A stretch of 64,000 nucleotides of DNA, from contig WNKP01000012.1 in assembly GCA_009797885.1 (NCBI GenBank), positions 1 through 64,000 of the forward strand, read 5' to 3'. Below are positions 50,502-59,365 of the stretch, one piece after another. This stretch comes from Flavobacteriaceae bacterium GF1. Lineage in GTDB: Bacteria > Bacteroidota > Bacteroidia > Flavobacteriales > Flavobacteriaceae. The translations under genes were made by a program, and so were the position numbers. Within the stretch, counting starts at the first letter, position 1; the number at the start of each line of letters is the position of its first letter. Under the pieces are notes generated by a model. That model had not been told where the DNA came from. It made no database searches and was given only the letters and a program-made list of their open reading frames with translations.

Positions 50502-52727
50502 TTACATAGATTCATGAAATGATCTTGTAATGACCTCTTGCTGTTGTTCCCTGGTCAGTTTCGTGAAATTCACGGCATAACCAGAGACCCTAATGGTCAA
50601 TTGTGGATATTCCTCAGGATGTTCCATGGCATCCAATAAGGTTTCCTTGTTCAACACATTAATATTTACATGCTGCGCATTTTTGGAGAAATAACCATTT
50701 AAAATGTTCACCAGGTTTTCTTTTCGGTCCCCATCATTGGCTCCCAATGACTTTGGTATGATGGAAAAGGTGTTGGATACACCATCCAAGGCATCCTCAT
50801 ATTTGATCTTGGCAACGGAATTCAATGATGCAATGGCACCATTGGCATCCCGACCGTGCATAGGATTGGCACCAGGAGCAAAAGGCACACCCATGGCCCT
50901 ACCGTCCGGAGTTGCCCCCGTTTTCTTACCATAAACCACATTGGAGGTAATGGTTAAAACGGACAGTGTGGGTCGTGCATTTTTGTACACTCGAAACTGC
51001 TGCAATTCCCTGTTAAAATCAGCCACTGCATTGGCAGCCAAGGTATCCACCCTGTCATCATCATTTCCATATTTTGGAAAATCACCTTCAATCTTAAAAT
51101 CCACTGTCAATCCTTCTTCATTGCGCACAGGAAGTACTTTCGCATACTTGATGGCGGACAAAGAATCTGCCACAATGGATACCCCTGCAATACCATAGGC
51201 GATATCAATGCCAGGATTGGTATCTATCAAGGCCATTTGGGCCTTTTCATAGTAATATTTATCGTGCATGTAGTGGATGATACTCATGGTATCGCTGTAC
51301 ACGCGGGCAATTTCCTTAGAGGTCTTTTTGTAGTTGGCCATCACCTCCTCATAATCCAAATACCCTTCCCCGATCGGTTCAATTCCATCCACAACCTTCT
51401 TTCCGGTAATTTCACACCGGCCTTCGTTTAAGGCAAGTAAAAGTGTCTTGGCCAAATTGGTACGTGCCCCAAAAAACTGGATGGACTTTCCTAAATCCTG
51501 ATGGGAAACACAACAGGCGATGCCATAATCATCCGATCCCCTTAGCGTACGCATTAAATCGTCGTTCTCAAATTGGATGGAAGAGGTATCTATGGCTACC
51601 TTGGCACAGAATTCCTTGAAATTCTCGGGCAACTCGGAGGCCCACAACACCGTAAGGTTTGGTTCCGGTGATGGTCCTAAATTGTAAAGCGTGTTCAAGA
51701 ATCGATATGAGGTCTTGGTGACCTTTGTCCTACCATCGTTCAGCATACCTCCAATCACCTCAGTTACCCAAGTGGGATCCCCAGCAAATATTTCGTTATA
51801 CGCATCCATGCGCAAATGACGAACCACTCGCAACTTCATCACGAACTGATCAATGAGTTCCTGGGCTTCTTCTTCAGTTAATTTGCCGTCTTCAATATCA
51901 TTTTCAATAAAGATATCGAGGAAGGAAGAAACATTCCCTAACGACATTGCAGCTCCATCCTGCTCCTTAACGGCAGCCAAATAGGCCATATAGGTCCACT
52001 GAACGGCCTCTTGGGCATTACGGGCGGGACGTTTCAAATCCAGTCCGTATTTTTCACCTAGGACAATCATGTCCTTCAACGCACCAATTTGATCGGAAAC
52101 CTCCTCCCGTAGACGAATAACCTCATCTGTCATTGGCGTATCAAGGCCATCCAAATCCTTCAACTTGGATTGGATCAAAAAGGAAATACCGTAAAGGGCG
52201 ACACGTCTATAGTCCCCAATGATACGTCCCCGTGCATAGTTATCTGGAAGACCGGTTAAAATACCAAGGGAACGGTATTTTTTTATTTCTGGGGTGTACG
52301 CACTAAATACCCCATCATTATGGGTTTTAACATGTTTGGAGAACAAATCGGTCAAATGCGGATTGGGTTCCAATCCTTGTTCCGAAAGCGCTTTTTGCAC
52401 CACTTGAAAGCCACCAAAAGGCTTCATGGTCCTTTTTAAAAGCTCATCGGTCTGCAACCCTACGATGACTTCATTTTCCTTATCAATATATCCTGCATCA
52501 AAGGCACTTACACTGGATATCGTTTCCGTATCCACTGCCCGTACCCCGTTGTTTTCACGTTCTTCTTTCATCGCGAGCTTACAAGCTTCCCAAACCTTTT
52601 TGGTTTTTTCACTTGGGCCGATCAAAAAATCCGCTGTGCCATGATAGGGTTTAATGTTGTTGATGATGAAGTCCCTGACATTGACTTCTTTGGTCCACAC
52701 TCCTTCTTTAATTTGGTCTTTTACCAC
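50502..52727 (-). CDS. pflB: Formate C-acetyltransferase (pyruvate formate-lyase)
   Basis: The 741-residue glycyl-radical enzyme cleaves pyruvate with CoA to acetyl-CoA and formate under anoxia. The catalytic cysteine pair is C405-C406 in [11 protein letters not shown], and the glycyl radical site is G716 in RVSGYAVNF. The N terminus ([20 protein letters not shown]) and [19 protein letters not shown] match E. coli PflB. Transcription begins the pflB-pflA-OFA operon from a promoter with a Crp/Fnr-type palindrome centred about 81 bp upstream of the start codon. Its presence shows a facultatively anaerobic, fermenting capacity. Confidence 0.97.
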   Translation of the reverse strand: MVKDQIKEGVWTKEVNVRDFIINNIKPYHGTADFLIGPSEKTKKVWEACKLAMKEERENNGVRAVDTETISSVSAFDAGYIDKENEVIVGLQTDELLKRTMKPFGGFQVVQKALSEQGLEPNPHLTDLFSKHVKTHNDGVFSAYTPEIKKYRSLGILTGLPDNYARGRIIGDYRRVALYGISFLIQSKLKDLDGLDTPMTDEVIRLREEVSDQIGALKDMIVLGEKYGLDLKRPARNAQEAVQWTYMAYLAAVKEQDGAAMSLGNVSSFLDIFIENDIEDGKLTEEEAQELIDQFVMKLRVVRHLRMDAYNEIFAGDPTWVTEVIGGMLNDGRTKVTKTSYRFLNTLYNLGPSPEPNLTVLWASELPENFKEFCAKVAIDTSSIQFENDDLMRTLRGSDDYGIACCVSHQDLGKSIQFFGARTNLAKTLLLALNEGRCEITGKKVVDGIEPIGEGYLDYEEVMANYKKTSKEIARVYSDTMSIIHYMHDKYYYEKAQMALIDTNPGIDIAYGIAGVSIVADSLSAIKYAKVLPVRNEEGLTVDFKIEGDFPKYGNDDDRVDTLAANAVADFNRELQQFRVYKNARPTLSVLTITSNVVYGKKTGATPDGRAMGVPFAPGANPMHGRDANGAIASLNSVAKIKYEDALDGVSNTFSIIPKSLGANDGDRKENLVNILNGYFSKNAQHVNINVLNKETLLDAMEHPEEYPQLTIRVSGYAVNFTKLTREQQQEVITRSFHESM

Positions 52728-52771
52728 AGTCTCTATTTTTTAGATTAACACTATTTGGTGAATTTCTGGAG

Positions 52772-52779
52772 CAAAATTA
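52772..52779 (-). promoter_or_regulatory. -7 element of the pfl operon
   Basis: On the minus strand TAATTTTG matches TAnnTTTG, 44 bases before the pflB ATG. No TTG at the usual distance is seen, which fits an activator-dependent promoter. Confidence 0.55.
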
Positions 52780-52801
52780 GAGGCGTATAAATACAAGTAA
52801 T

Positions 52802-52815
52802 ATGACAAATGTCAT
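52802..52815 (-). promoter_or_regulatory. Crp/Fnr-type operator upstream of pflB
   Basis: ATGACAAATGTCAT is a perfect 14-bp palindrome with half-sites TGAC-N4-GTCA, the spacing of Fnr/HcpR-class sites. Measured from the TAnnTTTG element, its centre falls close to -41, the position of a class II activator. Binding by an oxygen- or redox-responsive Fnr-family protein is inferred. The regulator gene is not in the window. Confidence 0.6.
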
Positions 52816-52988
52816 TAAACACAGAAAAAAATCGCGTAGATAAAAGCAAAACTATTAATTTAATGTTAAATACTATCAAAAGCAATTTTTGTTTAGAGAT
52901 TCTCAAATATTAACAAACAATTTTGTCGATTCGTTTTTAAAATCTAGACTCCTTTCCCTATTTTGCAATTACTTTAGCGAAACTTAAT

Positions 52989-54758
52989 ATGCAAACCGTA
53001 ACCAGACTATTCGATTTTCCGTACTATCAACAACAGAATTATAAACTCCCAGCAGCTTTTGCCATGAAAGTTGGAGGTACATGGGAATCCATCACCACTG
53101 ACGAATACATTGATAAGGCCAATGCCATAAGTAGGGGGCTGCTCCGTATGGGCGTTAAACCGGACGATAAGATTGCCGTAATTTCAATGACCAATAGAAC
53201 GGAATGGAACATTATGGATATTGGAATACTTCAAATAGGGGCACAAAACGTTCCTATTTATCCTACCATTTCAGAAGAGGACTATGAATATGTCCTTAAC
53301 CATTCAGGGGCAAAATACTGTTTTGTTTCCTGTGATGAGGTGCTCCAAAAGATATTGGCCATAAGTGGAAATGTAAAAAAACTGGAGGATGTTTTTTCTT
53401 TTGACGAATTAAAGAACTGCAATCATTGGAGTGAGGTTCTTGAAAAAGGCAAGGACGATTCCAACCAAGATAAGGTGGATGCCCTGAAAGCTGCCGTTAA
53501 GCCGGACGACTTGGCTACATTGATCTATACCTCCGGAACTACGGGCAGACCCAAGGGGGTGATGCTCTCCCATAACAATATTGTTTCCAATGTTGTGGCC
53601 AGCAAGGTACGTGTTCCCTTTGCATCCGGTGCCAAGGCACTGAGCTTTCTCCCCGTTTGTCATATTTTTGAACGGATGATATTGTATCTGTACCAATATT
53701 GTGGTATCCAGGTATATTTTGCGGAAGGCCTGGACAAAATCAGTGATAATATCAAAGAAGTTAAACCCACGGTCATGACCGTGGTGCCAAGACTTTTGGA
53801 AAAGGTGTACGATGCCATCATTGCCAAAGGTGCCGATTTGACCGGGATAAAAAAGAACCTTTTCTTTTGGGCAGTAGAACTGGGACTAAAATTTGAACCC
53901 TATAATGTTAATGGTTGGTGGTACGAAAAGCGATTGGGATTGGCCCGAAAACTCATCTTTAGCAAATGGCAAGAAGCATTGGGAGGCAATCTGGAAATGA
54001 TGGTTTCCGGAAGTGCGGCCCTACAGCCCCGTCTGGCCCGGGTTTTTGCAGCTGCCGGAATGCCTGTAATGGAAGGATATGGCCTAACGGAGACTTCCCC
54101 CGTCATATCGGTCAATGATGAACGCAACAACGGTTGGAAAATTGGAACGGTCGGTAAAATTATCCAAGATGTGGAGGTGAGGATCGCCGACGATGGCGAA
54201 ATCCTGTGCAAAGGACCTAATGTAATGCAGGGCTACTATAAGGACCCGGAGAAGACGGCACATGTACTCAAGGATGGCTATTTCCACACTGGGGATATTG
54301 GCGAAATCGATCCGGAGGGCTTTCTTAAGATTACCGATCGCAAAAAAGAAATGTTCAAAACTTCCGGGGGAAAATATGTAGCGCCCCAATTGTTGGAAAA
54401 TCGGTTCAAACAATCCCGTTTTATAGAACAGATCATGGTTGTCGGAGAAGGGGAAAAGATGCCCGCGGCCCTCATTCAGCCCAATTTCGAATTTTTGTCT
54501 ACCTGGGCAGAAGAGCATGATATTACCTTAGGTACAAATACGGATATCTGCAGTAACGAAACGATAATTTCCCGTATCCAGGAAGAGGTGGACGATGCCA
54601 ACCAAGATTTTGCAAAATGGGAAAAAGTAAAGCAATTTCGTCTAACACCTGACGTATGGAGCATAGAGCAAGGTCATCTGACCCCTACCATGAAACTTCG
54701 GCGTAAAATTGTAAAGGAAAAGTACATGAAGCTTTACAATGATATCTACGGGCGATAA
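52989..54758 (+). CDS. fadD: Long-chain fatty-acid-CoA ligase
   Basis: This 589-residue AMP-forming enzyme activates fatty acids to acyl-CoA. The ATP loop is LATLIYTSGTTGRPKGVMLSH, followed by the acyl-CoA synthetase motifs VMEGYGLTETSP, YFHTGDIGEIDPEGFLKITDRKKEMFKTSGGKYVAPQ and the C-terminal lid lysine region near TMKLRRKIVKEKY. It is of the eukaryote-like long-chain type common in Bacteroidota. It is divergent from pflB and lies upstream of the MarR-fadNAE cluster, separated from it by 361 bp. Substrate chain length is inferred from the family. Confidence 0.93.
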   Translation: MQTVTRLFDFPYYQQQNYKLPAAFAMKVGGTWESITTDEYIDKANAISRGLLRMGVKPDDKIAVISMTNRTEWNIMDIGILQIGAQNVPIYPTISEEDYEYVLNHSGAKYCFVSCDEVLQKILAISGNVKKLEDVFSFDELKNCNHWSEVLEKGKDDSNQDKVDALKAAVKPDDLATLIYTSGTTGRPKGVMLSHNNIVSNVVASKVRVPFASGAKALSFLPVCHIFERMILYLYQYCGIQVYFAEGLDKISDNIKEVKPTVMTVVPRLLEKVYDAIIAKGADLTGIKKNLFFWAVELGLKFEPYNVNGWWYEKRLGLARKLIFSKWQEALGGNLEMMVSGSAALQPRLARVFAAAGMPVMEGYGLTETSPVISVNDERNNGWKIGTVGKIIQDVEVRIADDGEILCKGPNVMQGYYKDPEKTAHVLKDGYFHTGDIGEIDPEGFLKITDRKKEMFKTSGGKYVAPQLLENRFKQSRFIEQIMVVGEGEKMPAALIQPNFEFLSTWAEEHDITLGTNTDICSNETIISRIQEEVDDANQDFAKWEKVKQFRLTPDVWSIEQGHLTPTMKLRRKIVKEKYMKLYNDIYGR

Positions 54759-55064
54759 CGGTCCGTAAAAAGTAGTGTGACCGGAAATCCAGCAAAACCC
54801 AGAAAAATTAGAATTTTACTTGGGGTATCCATTAGTATGATTCCTGGGCATTGACTGATGTATTGGCATCGTCTTGGCGCCTTAAAAATGGTTTCGCGCT
54901 AACTTTCACAATGGCCTTTATACCGATTCCATCGCCACCTTGCACAGCAATGTCAATTGTCATAGTACCAAAAAAGAAATCCTAAAAAGAAATAGGAAGA
55001 ATTGATGATGTCCATCGCAATTTCAAATGGGCACTTGTCCAAGCGGGCTTTTTTGCAGAAAAAT

Positions 55065-55088
55065 ATTTATTATGCATGCATAATAAAT
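55065..55088. promoter_or_regulatory. Perfect 24-bp palindrome, probable MarR operator
   Basis: The half-site ATTTATTATGCA (55065-55076) is followed immediately by its exact reverse complement (55077-55088). It lies just upstream of the TATCTTTG -7 element of the MarR gene, where binding would block RNA polymerase. MarR proteins usually bind such A/T-rich palindromes in their own promoters, so autorepression, and control of fadNAE from the same promoter, is inferred. Confidence 0.75.
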
Positions 55089-55093
55089 TTTGT

Positions 55094-55101
55094 TATCTTT
55101 G
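55094..55101 (+). promoter_or_regulatory. -7 element of the MarR-fadNAE operon
   Basis: TATCTTTG matches TAnnTTTG, 18 bases ahead of the ATG at 55120 and 5 bp downstream of the palindrome. Confidence 0.6.
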
Positions 55102-55119
55102 GGTGACCAAAACAGCGCT

Positions 55120-55569
55120 ATGAAGGATTTGACAATAGATTGGGCCCTAAGGGCAACTTGGCAAGCCGTCACCCGCCTTTACAATGAAGAGGCCAAGAAT
55201 TACGGGCTAACCATGGCCATTGGGTTTACGCTTTTAAGCATCGATTCCAAAAAGGGGACCCCAAGCACGGCATTGGGACCCAGAATGGGTATGGAATCCA
55301 CAAGTCTGTCAAGAATCCTAAAATCCATAGAGGAAAGGGGCTATATAGAACGTAGGCCGAACCCCAATGACGGTCGGGGCGTCCTCATCCATTTAACCGC
55401 GCTGGGATTGGAAAAAAGAAAAGAATCCAAGGAAGTGGTCCTTCGGTTTAATGAAGTGGTAAAGGAACATGTAAATGAAAAGGATTTGGAAGGTTTCTAC
55501 AGGACATCCGAAATCATCAATAAACTCATCGTTGACAAGAAAATATACACAAAAACATCAACTAATTAA
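55120..55569 (+). CDS. MarR-family transcriptional regulator
   Basis: The ATG at 55120 gives MKDLTIDWALRATWQAVTRLYNEEAKNYGLTM and a 149-residue protein; an earlier TTG at 55090 would lie inside the promoter. The winged helix has TPSTALGPRMGMESTSLSRILKSIEERGYIERRPNPNDGRGVLIHLTALG, typical of MarR, with the DNR-like wing. It is the first gene of the cluster and ends 14 bp before fadN, so it very likely controls fatty-acid degradation genes, with acyl-CoA as a plausible ligand. The 24-bp palindrome at its promoter is the candidate operator. Confidence 0.9.
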   Translation: MKDLTIDWALRATWQAVTRLYNEEAKNYGLTMAIGFTLLSIDSKKGTPSTALGPRMGMESTSLSRILKSIEERGYIERRPNPNDGRGVLIHLTALGLEKRKESKEVVLRFNEVVKEHVNEKDLEGFYRTSEIINKLIVDKKIYTKTSTN

Positions 55570-55583
55570 TTTCGAACTATAGC

Positions 55584-57989
55584 ATGAAAAGGCATATCAA
55601 TAAAGTTGCCGTAATCGGTTCTGGTATTATGGGTAGTGGCATCGCCTGTCACTTTGCCAATATTGGGGTCGAAGTATTGCTCTTGGATATTGTTCCAAGG
55701 GAAGTGAATGACAAGGAACAGGCAAAGGGGTTGACCCTGAAGGATAAAGTCGTTCGCAATCGTTTGGTAAATGAAGCATTGACCAAAGCATTAAAATCGA
55801 AACCCTCCCCCATCTACCATCAAAAATTTGCCAATAGGATCACCACCGGAAACCTTGAGGACGATATCGCCATGGTAGCCCATGTGGATTGGATCATTGA
55901 AGTGGTCGTGGAACGTTTGGATATCAAGAAACAGGTTTTTGAAAATCTGGAAAAACATAGAACGCCCGGTACATTAATTACATCCAATACTTCCGGTATT
56001 CCCATTAAATTTATGAGTGAGGGCCGGAGTGACGATTTCCAAAAACACTTTTGTGGTACGCATTTTTTTAATCCTGCGCGCTACTTAAAACTATTTGAAA
56101 TTATACCAGGTCCCGAGACTACACCCGAGGTTTTGGAATTCCTAAACGGTTACGGGGAGCAGTTTTTGGGAAAAACTTCCGTGGTAGCCAAAGATACCCC
56201 AGCTTTCATAGGGAACCGCATTGGTATTTTCAGTATTCAAAGTCTGTTCCACGCCGTGAAGGAATTGGGGATGACGGTTGAAGAAGTGGATAAATTGACC
56301 GGACCGGTAATTGGCAGACCAAAATCGGCCACCTTTCGAACTGTTGACGTGGTAGGACTGGACACCTTGGTTCATGTGGCCAATGGCATTTCGGAGAATT
56401 GCAAAGAGGATGAGCGTCATGAGCTTTTTGCCCTTCCCAGTTTTATCCAAACCATGATGGAGAACAAGTGGTTGGGGAGCAAAACCGGACAAGGGTTCTA
56501 TAAAAAAGTAAAAGGTGATGGCGGTAAGAGCGAAATTCTCACTTTGGATTTGGACTCCATGGATTATCGCTCCAAAAAGAGTGCGAAGTTCGCCACCTTG
56601 GAGTTGACAAAAACCATCGATAGCGTTATTGATCGCTTTGAGGTACTCTGTGGAGGAAAGGACAAGGCGGGGGAGTTTTACAGAAAAAGTTTTGGGCAGT
56701 TGTTCGCTTACGTATCCCACAGAATTCCGGAAATAACCGACGAGCTTTACAAGATTGATGACGCTATGAAAGCTGGTTTTGGTTGGGAACACGGCCCTTT
56801 CCAAATATGGGATGCGGTAGGATTGGATAAAGGCCTGGAATTCATTGCTGCCGAAGGCCAAGAAGCTGCCAACTGGATCAATGAAATGAAGGCGGCAGGT
56901 ATGGATTCCTTTTACGAGGTAAAGGATGGGGCAACCTATTTCTATGATATCCCCAAAAAGGAAATGGTAAAAATACCAGGTCAAGATGCCTTTATCATTT
57001 TGGATAATATCCGAAAGTCCAAAGAAGTGTTCAAAAACAGTGGCGTTGTTGCCGAAGATTTGGGGGATGGTATCCTAAATGTGGAATTCCAGTCCAAAAT
57101 GAACACCATAGGTGGTGATGTTCTGGCTGGATTGAACAAGGCCATTACCCTTGCGGAGCAAGACTTTCAAGGAGTGGTCGTGGGCAATCAAGCAGCCAAT
57201 TTCTCGGTGGGCGCCAATATTGGAATGATCTTTATGATGGCAGTGGAACAGGAATACGATGAGTTGAACATGGCCATCAAAATGTTCCAGGACACCATGA
57301 TGCGAATGCGCTATTCTTCCATCCCAACGGTCGCCGCCCCGCATGGGATGACCCTCGGCGGCGGGTGCGAGCTCTCCATGCATTCGGACAAAGTGGTGGC
57401 CGCTGCGGAAACCTATATCGGGTTGGTCGAGTTTGGAGTTGGCGTTATTCCAGGTGGGGGTGGTTCCAAGGAAATGGCAATGCGGGCTTCCGATTCCTTT
57501 CGAAAAGGGGATGTGGAACTCAACGTACTGCAGGAATACTTCCTGACCATAGGTATGGCAAAAGTATCAACCTCGGCCTATGAAGCCTATGATTTGGGCA
57601 TTCTCCAGAAAGGGAAAGATGTGGTCGTGGTCAATAAAGAACGCCAAATAGCCACCGCCAAAGCCCACGCGAAACTAATGGCAGAAGCAGGCTATACAAG
57701 ACCACCGGCCAGAAAGGACATAAAAGTCCTAGGAAAACAGGCCCTAGGTATGTTCCTGGTAGGAACGGATTCCATGGAGGCCAGTAACTACATCAGCGAG
57801 CATGACAAAAAAATTGCCAACAAACTCGCTTATGTTATGGCGGGGGGAGATTTATCGGAACCAAGTTATGTCAGTGAACAATATCTTCTGGATATTGAAC
57901 GGGAAGCGTTCTTATCCCTATGTACGGAACGCAAAACTTTGGAACGCATCCAACATATGTTGAAAACCGGCAAACCGTTAAGAAACTAG
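55584..57989 (+). CDS. fadN: 3-hydroxyacyl-CoA dehydrogenase/enoyl-CoA hydratase, FadN type
   Basis: This 801-residue bifunctional enzyme hydrates trans-2-enoyl-CoA and oxidises the 3-hydroxyacyl-CoA in beta-oxidation. The domain order is dehydrogenase first: NAD motif VAVIGSGIMGSGIACHFANIGV at ~9, GTHFFNPARYLKLFEIIPG, then DTPAFIGNRIGIF. The hydratase domain comes last (~500-740; FSVGANIGMIFMM, APHGMTLGGGCELSMHSDKVVAAAETYIGLVEFGVGVIPGGGG, split here). This is the order of B. subtilis FadN and the reverse of E. coli FadB. It lies between the MarR regulator and fadA. Confidence 0.93.
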   Translation: MKRHINKVAVIGSGIMGSGIACHFANIGVEVLLLDIVPREVNDKEQAKGLTLKDKVVRNRLVNEALTKALKSKPSPIYHQKFANRITTGNLEDDIAMVAHVDWIIEVVVERLDIKKQVFENLEKHRTPGTLITSNTSGIPIKFMSEGRSDDFQKHFCGTHFFNPARYLKLFEIIPGPETTPEVLEFLNGYGEQFLGKTSVVAKDTPAFIGNRIGIFSIQSLFHAVKELGMTVEEVDKLTGPVIGRPKSATFRTVDVVGLDTLVHVANGISENCKEDERHELFALPSFIQTMMENKWLGSKTGQGFYKKVKGDGGKSEILTLDLDSMDYRSKKSAKFATLELTKTIDSVIDRFEVLCGGKDKAGEFYRKSFGQLFAYVSHRIPEITDELYKIDDAMKAGFGWEHGPFQIWDAVGLDKGLEFIAAEGQEAANWINEMKAAGMDSFYEVKDGATYFYDIPKKEMVKIPGQDAFIILDNIRKSKEVFKNSGVVAEDLGDGILNVEFQSKMNTIGGDVLAGLNKAITLAEQDFQGVVVGNQAANFSVGANIGMIFMMAVEQEYDELNMAIKMFQDTMMRMRYSSIPTVAAPHGMTLGGGCELSMHSDKVVAAAETYIGLVEFGVGVIPGGGGSKEMAMRASDSFRKGDVELNVLQEYFLTIGMAKVSTSAYEAYDLGILQKGKDVVVVNKERQIATAKAHAKLMAEAGYTRPPARKDIKVLGKQALGMFLVGTDSMEASNYISEHDKKIANKLAYVMAGGDLSEPSYVSEQYLLDIEREAFLSLCTERKTLERIQHMLKTGKPLRN

Positions 57990-58150
57990 TTTTGTTTGGA
58001 GGTAAGGTATGATACGTAAGACAATGGACCATGCATGATTTTCAGGACTTACCCATCTTATCGCACAAATTGCATCTGATTGAAGTTCAAAAAATCAACT
58101 ATACATAAATTAAAAAATTACGAGATGAATTTCTCAAATCTAATATCTAA

Positions 58151-59341
58151 ATGAGAACAGCATATATAGTTAAAGGATATAGAACCGCAGTTGGCAAATC
58201 AAAAAAAGGGGGGTTCCGTTTTAAAAGGGCCGATGAATTGGCTGCGGAAACCATCGAGCATTTGGTTGGTCAATTGCCTGAATTTGATAAAAAACGAATT
58301 GATGATGTCATTGTGGGAAATGCAATGCCGGAAGGTTCACAGGGATTGAACATGGCACGATTGATTTCCTTAATGGGCTTGGATATAGTGGATGTTCCAG
58401 GGGTAACGGTAAATCGTTTTTGCTCTTCCGGTTTGGAAACCATAGGTATTGCCACGGCAAAGATACAGGCAGGAATGGCCGATTGCATCATCGCCGGGGG
58501 CGTGGAGAGCATGAGTTCCGTTCCCATGACGGGTTTCAAAACCGAATTGAACTACGATTTGGTAAAATCCGGTCATGAGGACTACTATTGGAGTATGGGC
58601 AATACTGCGGAAGCTGTGGCCCAGGAATACAAGGTGTCCAGGGAAGATCAGGATGAATTTGCCTACAACTCGCATATGAAGGCATTGAAAGCCCTGGACG
58701 AAAATCGGTTTCAGGACCAAATTGTGCCCATTGAAGTGGATGAAACCTATGTGGACCACAATGGTAAAAAAGCGACAAGGAAGTTTACGGTAACCAAGGA
58801 CGAAGGACCAAGACGGGGTACTTCCAAAGAAGCCCTGGCCAAATTAAGACCTGTTTTTGCGGCCAATGGTAGTGTAACCGCGGGGAATTCCTCCCAAACC
58901 AGTGATGGTGCAGCCTTTGTAATGGTTATGAGCGAGGACATGGTCAAAGAGTTGAACCTTGAACCGGAAGCTAGGCTCGTAAGCTATGCTGCCGCTGGTG
59001 TTCCACCAAGAATAATGGGCATTGGTCCCGTCGCTGCCGTTCCAAAGGCATTGAAACAGGCTGGTTTACAAAAGGATTCCATCTCGCTAATAGAGTTGAA
59101 CGAAGCATTTGCTTCGCAATCCCTGGCTGTTATTCGTGAATTGGAGCTAAATAATGAAATCGTCAATGTAAACGGTGGGGCCATCGCACTGGGTCATCCG
59201 CTCGGTTGTACAGGGGCCAAATTATCCGTTCAACTATTTGACGAAATGCGCAAGCGCGATATGAAAGGAAAGCACGGCATGGTAACCATGTGTGTGGGAA
59301 CCGGACAGGGTGCTGCGGGAATATTTGAGTTTTTAAATTAA
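58151..59341 (+). CDS. fadA: Acetyl-CoA C-acyltransferase (3-ketoacyl-CoA thiolase)
   Basis: This 396-residue thiolase cleaves 3-ketoacyl-CoA with CoA to acetyl-CoA and a shortened acyl-CoA. The nucleophile is C91 in VNRFCSSGLETIGI. GHPLGCTGAK supplies the catalytic His and MCVGTGQGAAGIFE the second Cys. VESMSSVPMTGFK and GNSSQTSDGAAFVMVMS are normal for the family. It is 161 bp downstream of fadN and 24 bp upstream of fadE. Confidence 0.95.
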   Translation: MRTAYIVKGYRTAVGKSKKGGFRFKRADELAAETIEHLVGQLPEFDKKRIDDVIVGNAMPEGSQGLNMARLISLMGLDIVDVPGVTVNRFCSSGLETIGIATAKIQAGMADCIIAGGVESMSSVPMTGFKTELNYDLVKSGHEDYYWSMGNTAEAVAQEYKVSREDQDEFAYNSHMKALKALDENRFQDQIVPIEVDETYVDHNGKKATRKFTVTKDEGPRRGTSKEALAKLRPVFAANGSVTAGNSSQTSDGAAFVMVMSEDMVKELNLEPEARLVSYAAAGVPPRIMGIGPVAAVPKALKQAGLQKDSISLIELNEAFASQSLAVIRELELNNEIVNVNGGAIALGHPLGCTGAKLSVQLFDEMRKRDMKGKHGMVTMCVGTGQGAAGIFEFLN

Positions 59342-59365
59342 CACCTATTACAAAATACGATTACC

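Larger units (their letters stand above)
54759..55119. other. Intergenic region between fadD and the MarR gene
   Basis: These 361 bases contain the palindrome and -7 element of the MarR gene at the right end. At the left is a 43-codon open frame on the minus strand (54832-54963) with no family match that I can see. The rest holds nothing recognisable. Confidence 0.45.

Noticed and set aside
54832-54963. 43-codon open frame on the minus strand between fadD and the MarR gene
   Set aside because: It has an in-frame stop shortly upstream, no recognised family and no promoter; it could be a decayed gene end, but nothing supports that.
56142-56984. 280-codon antisense frame over fadN
   Set aside because: It lies wholly within the strongly conserved FadN coding region and has no protein family features.
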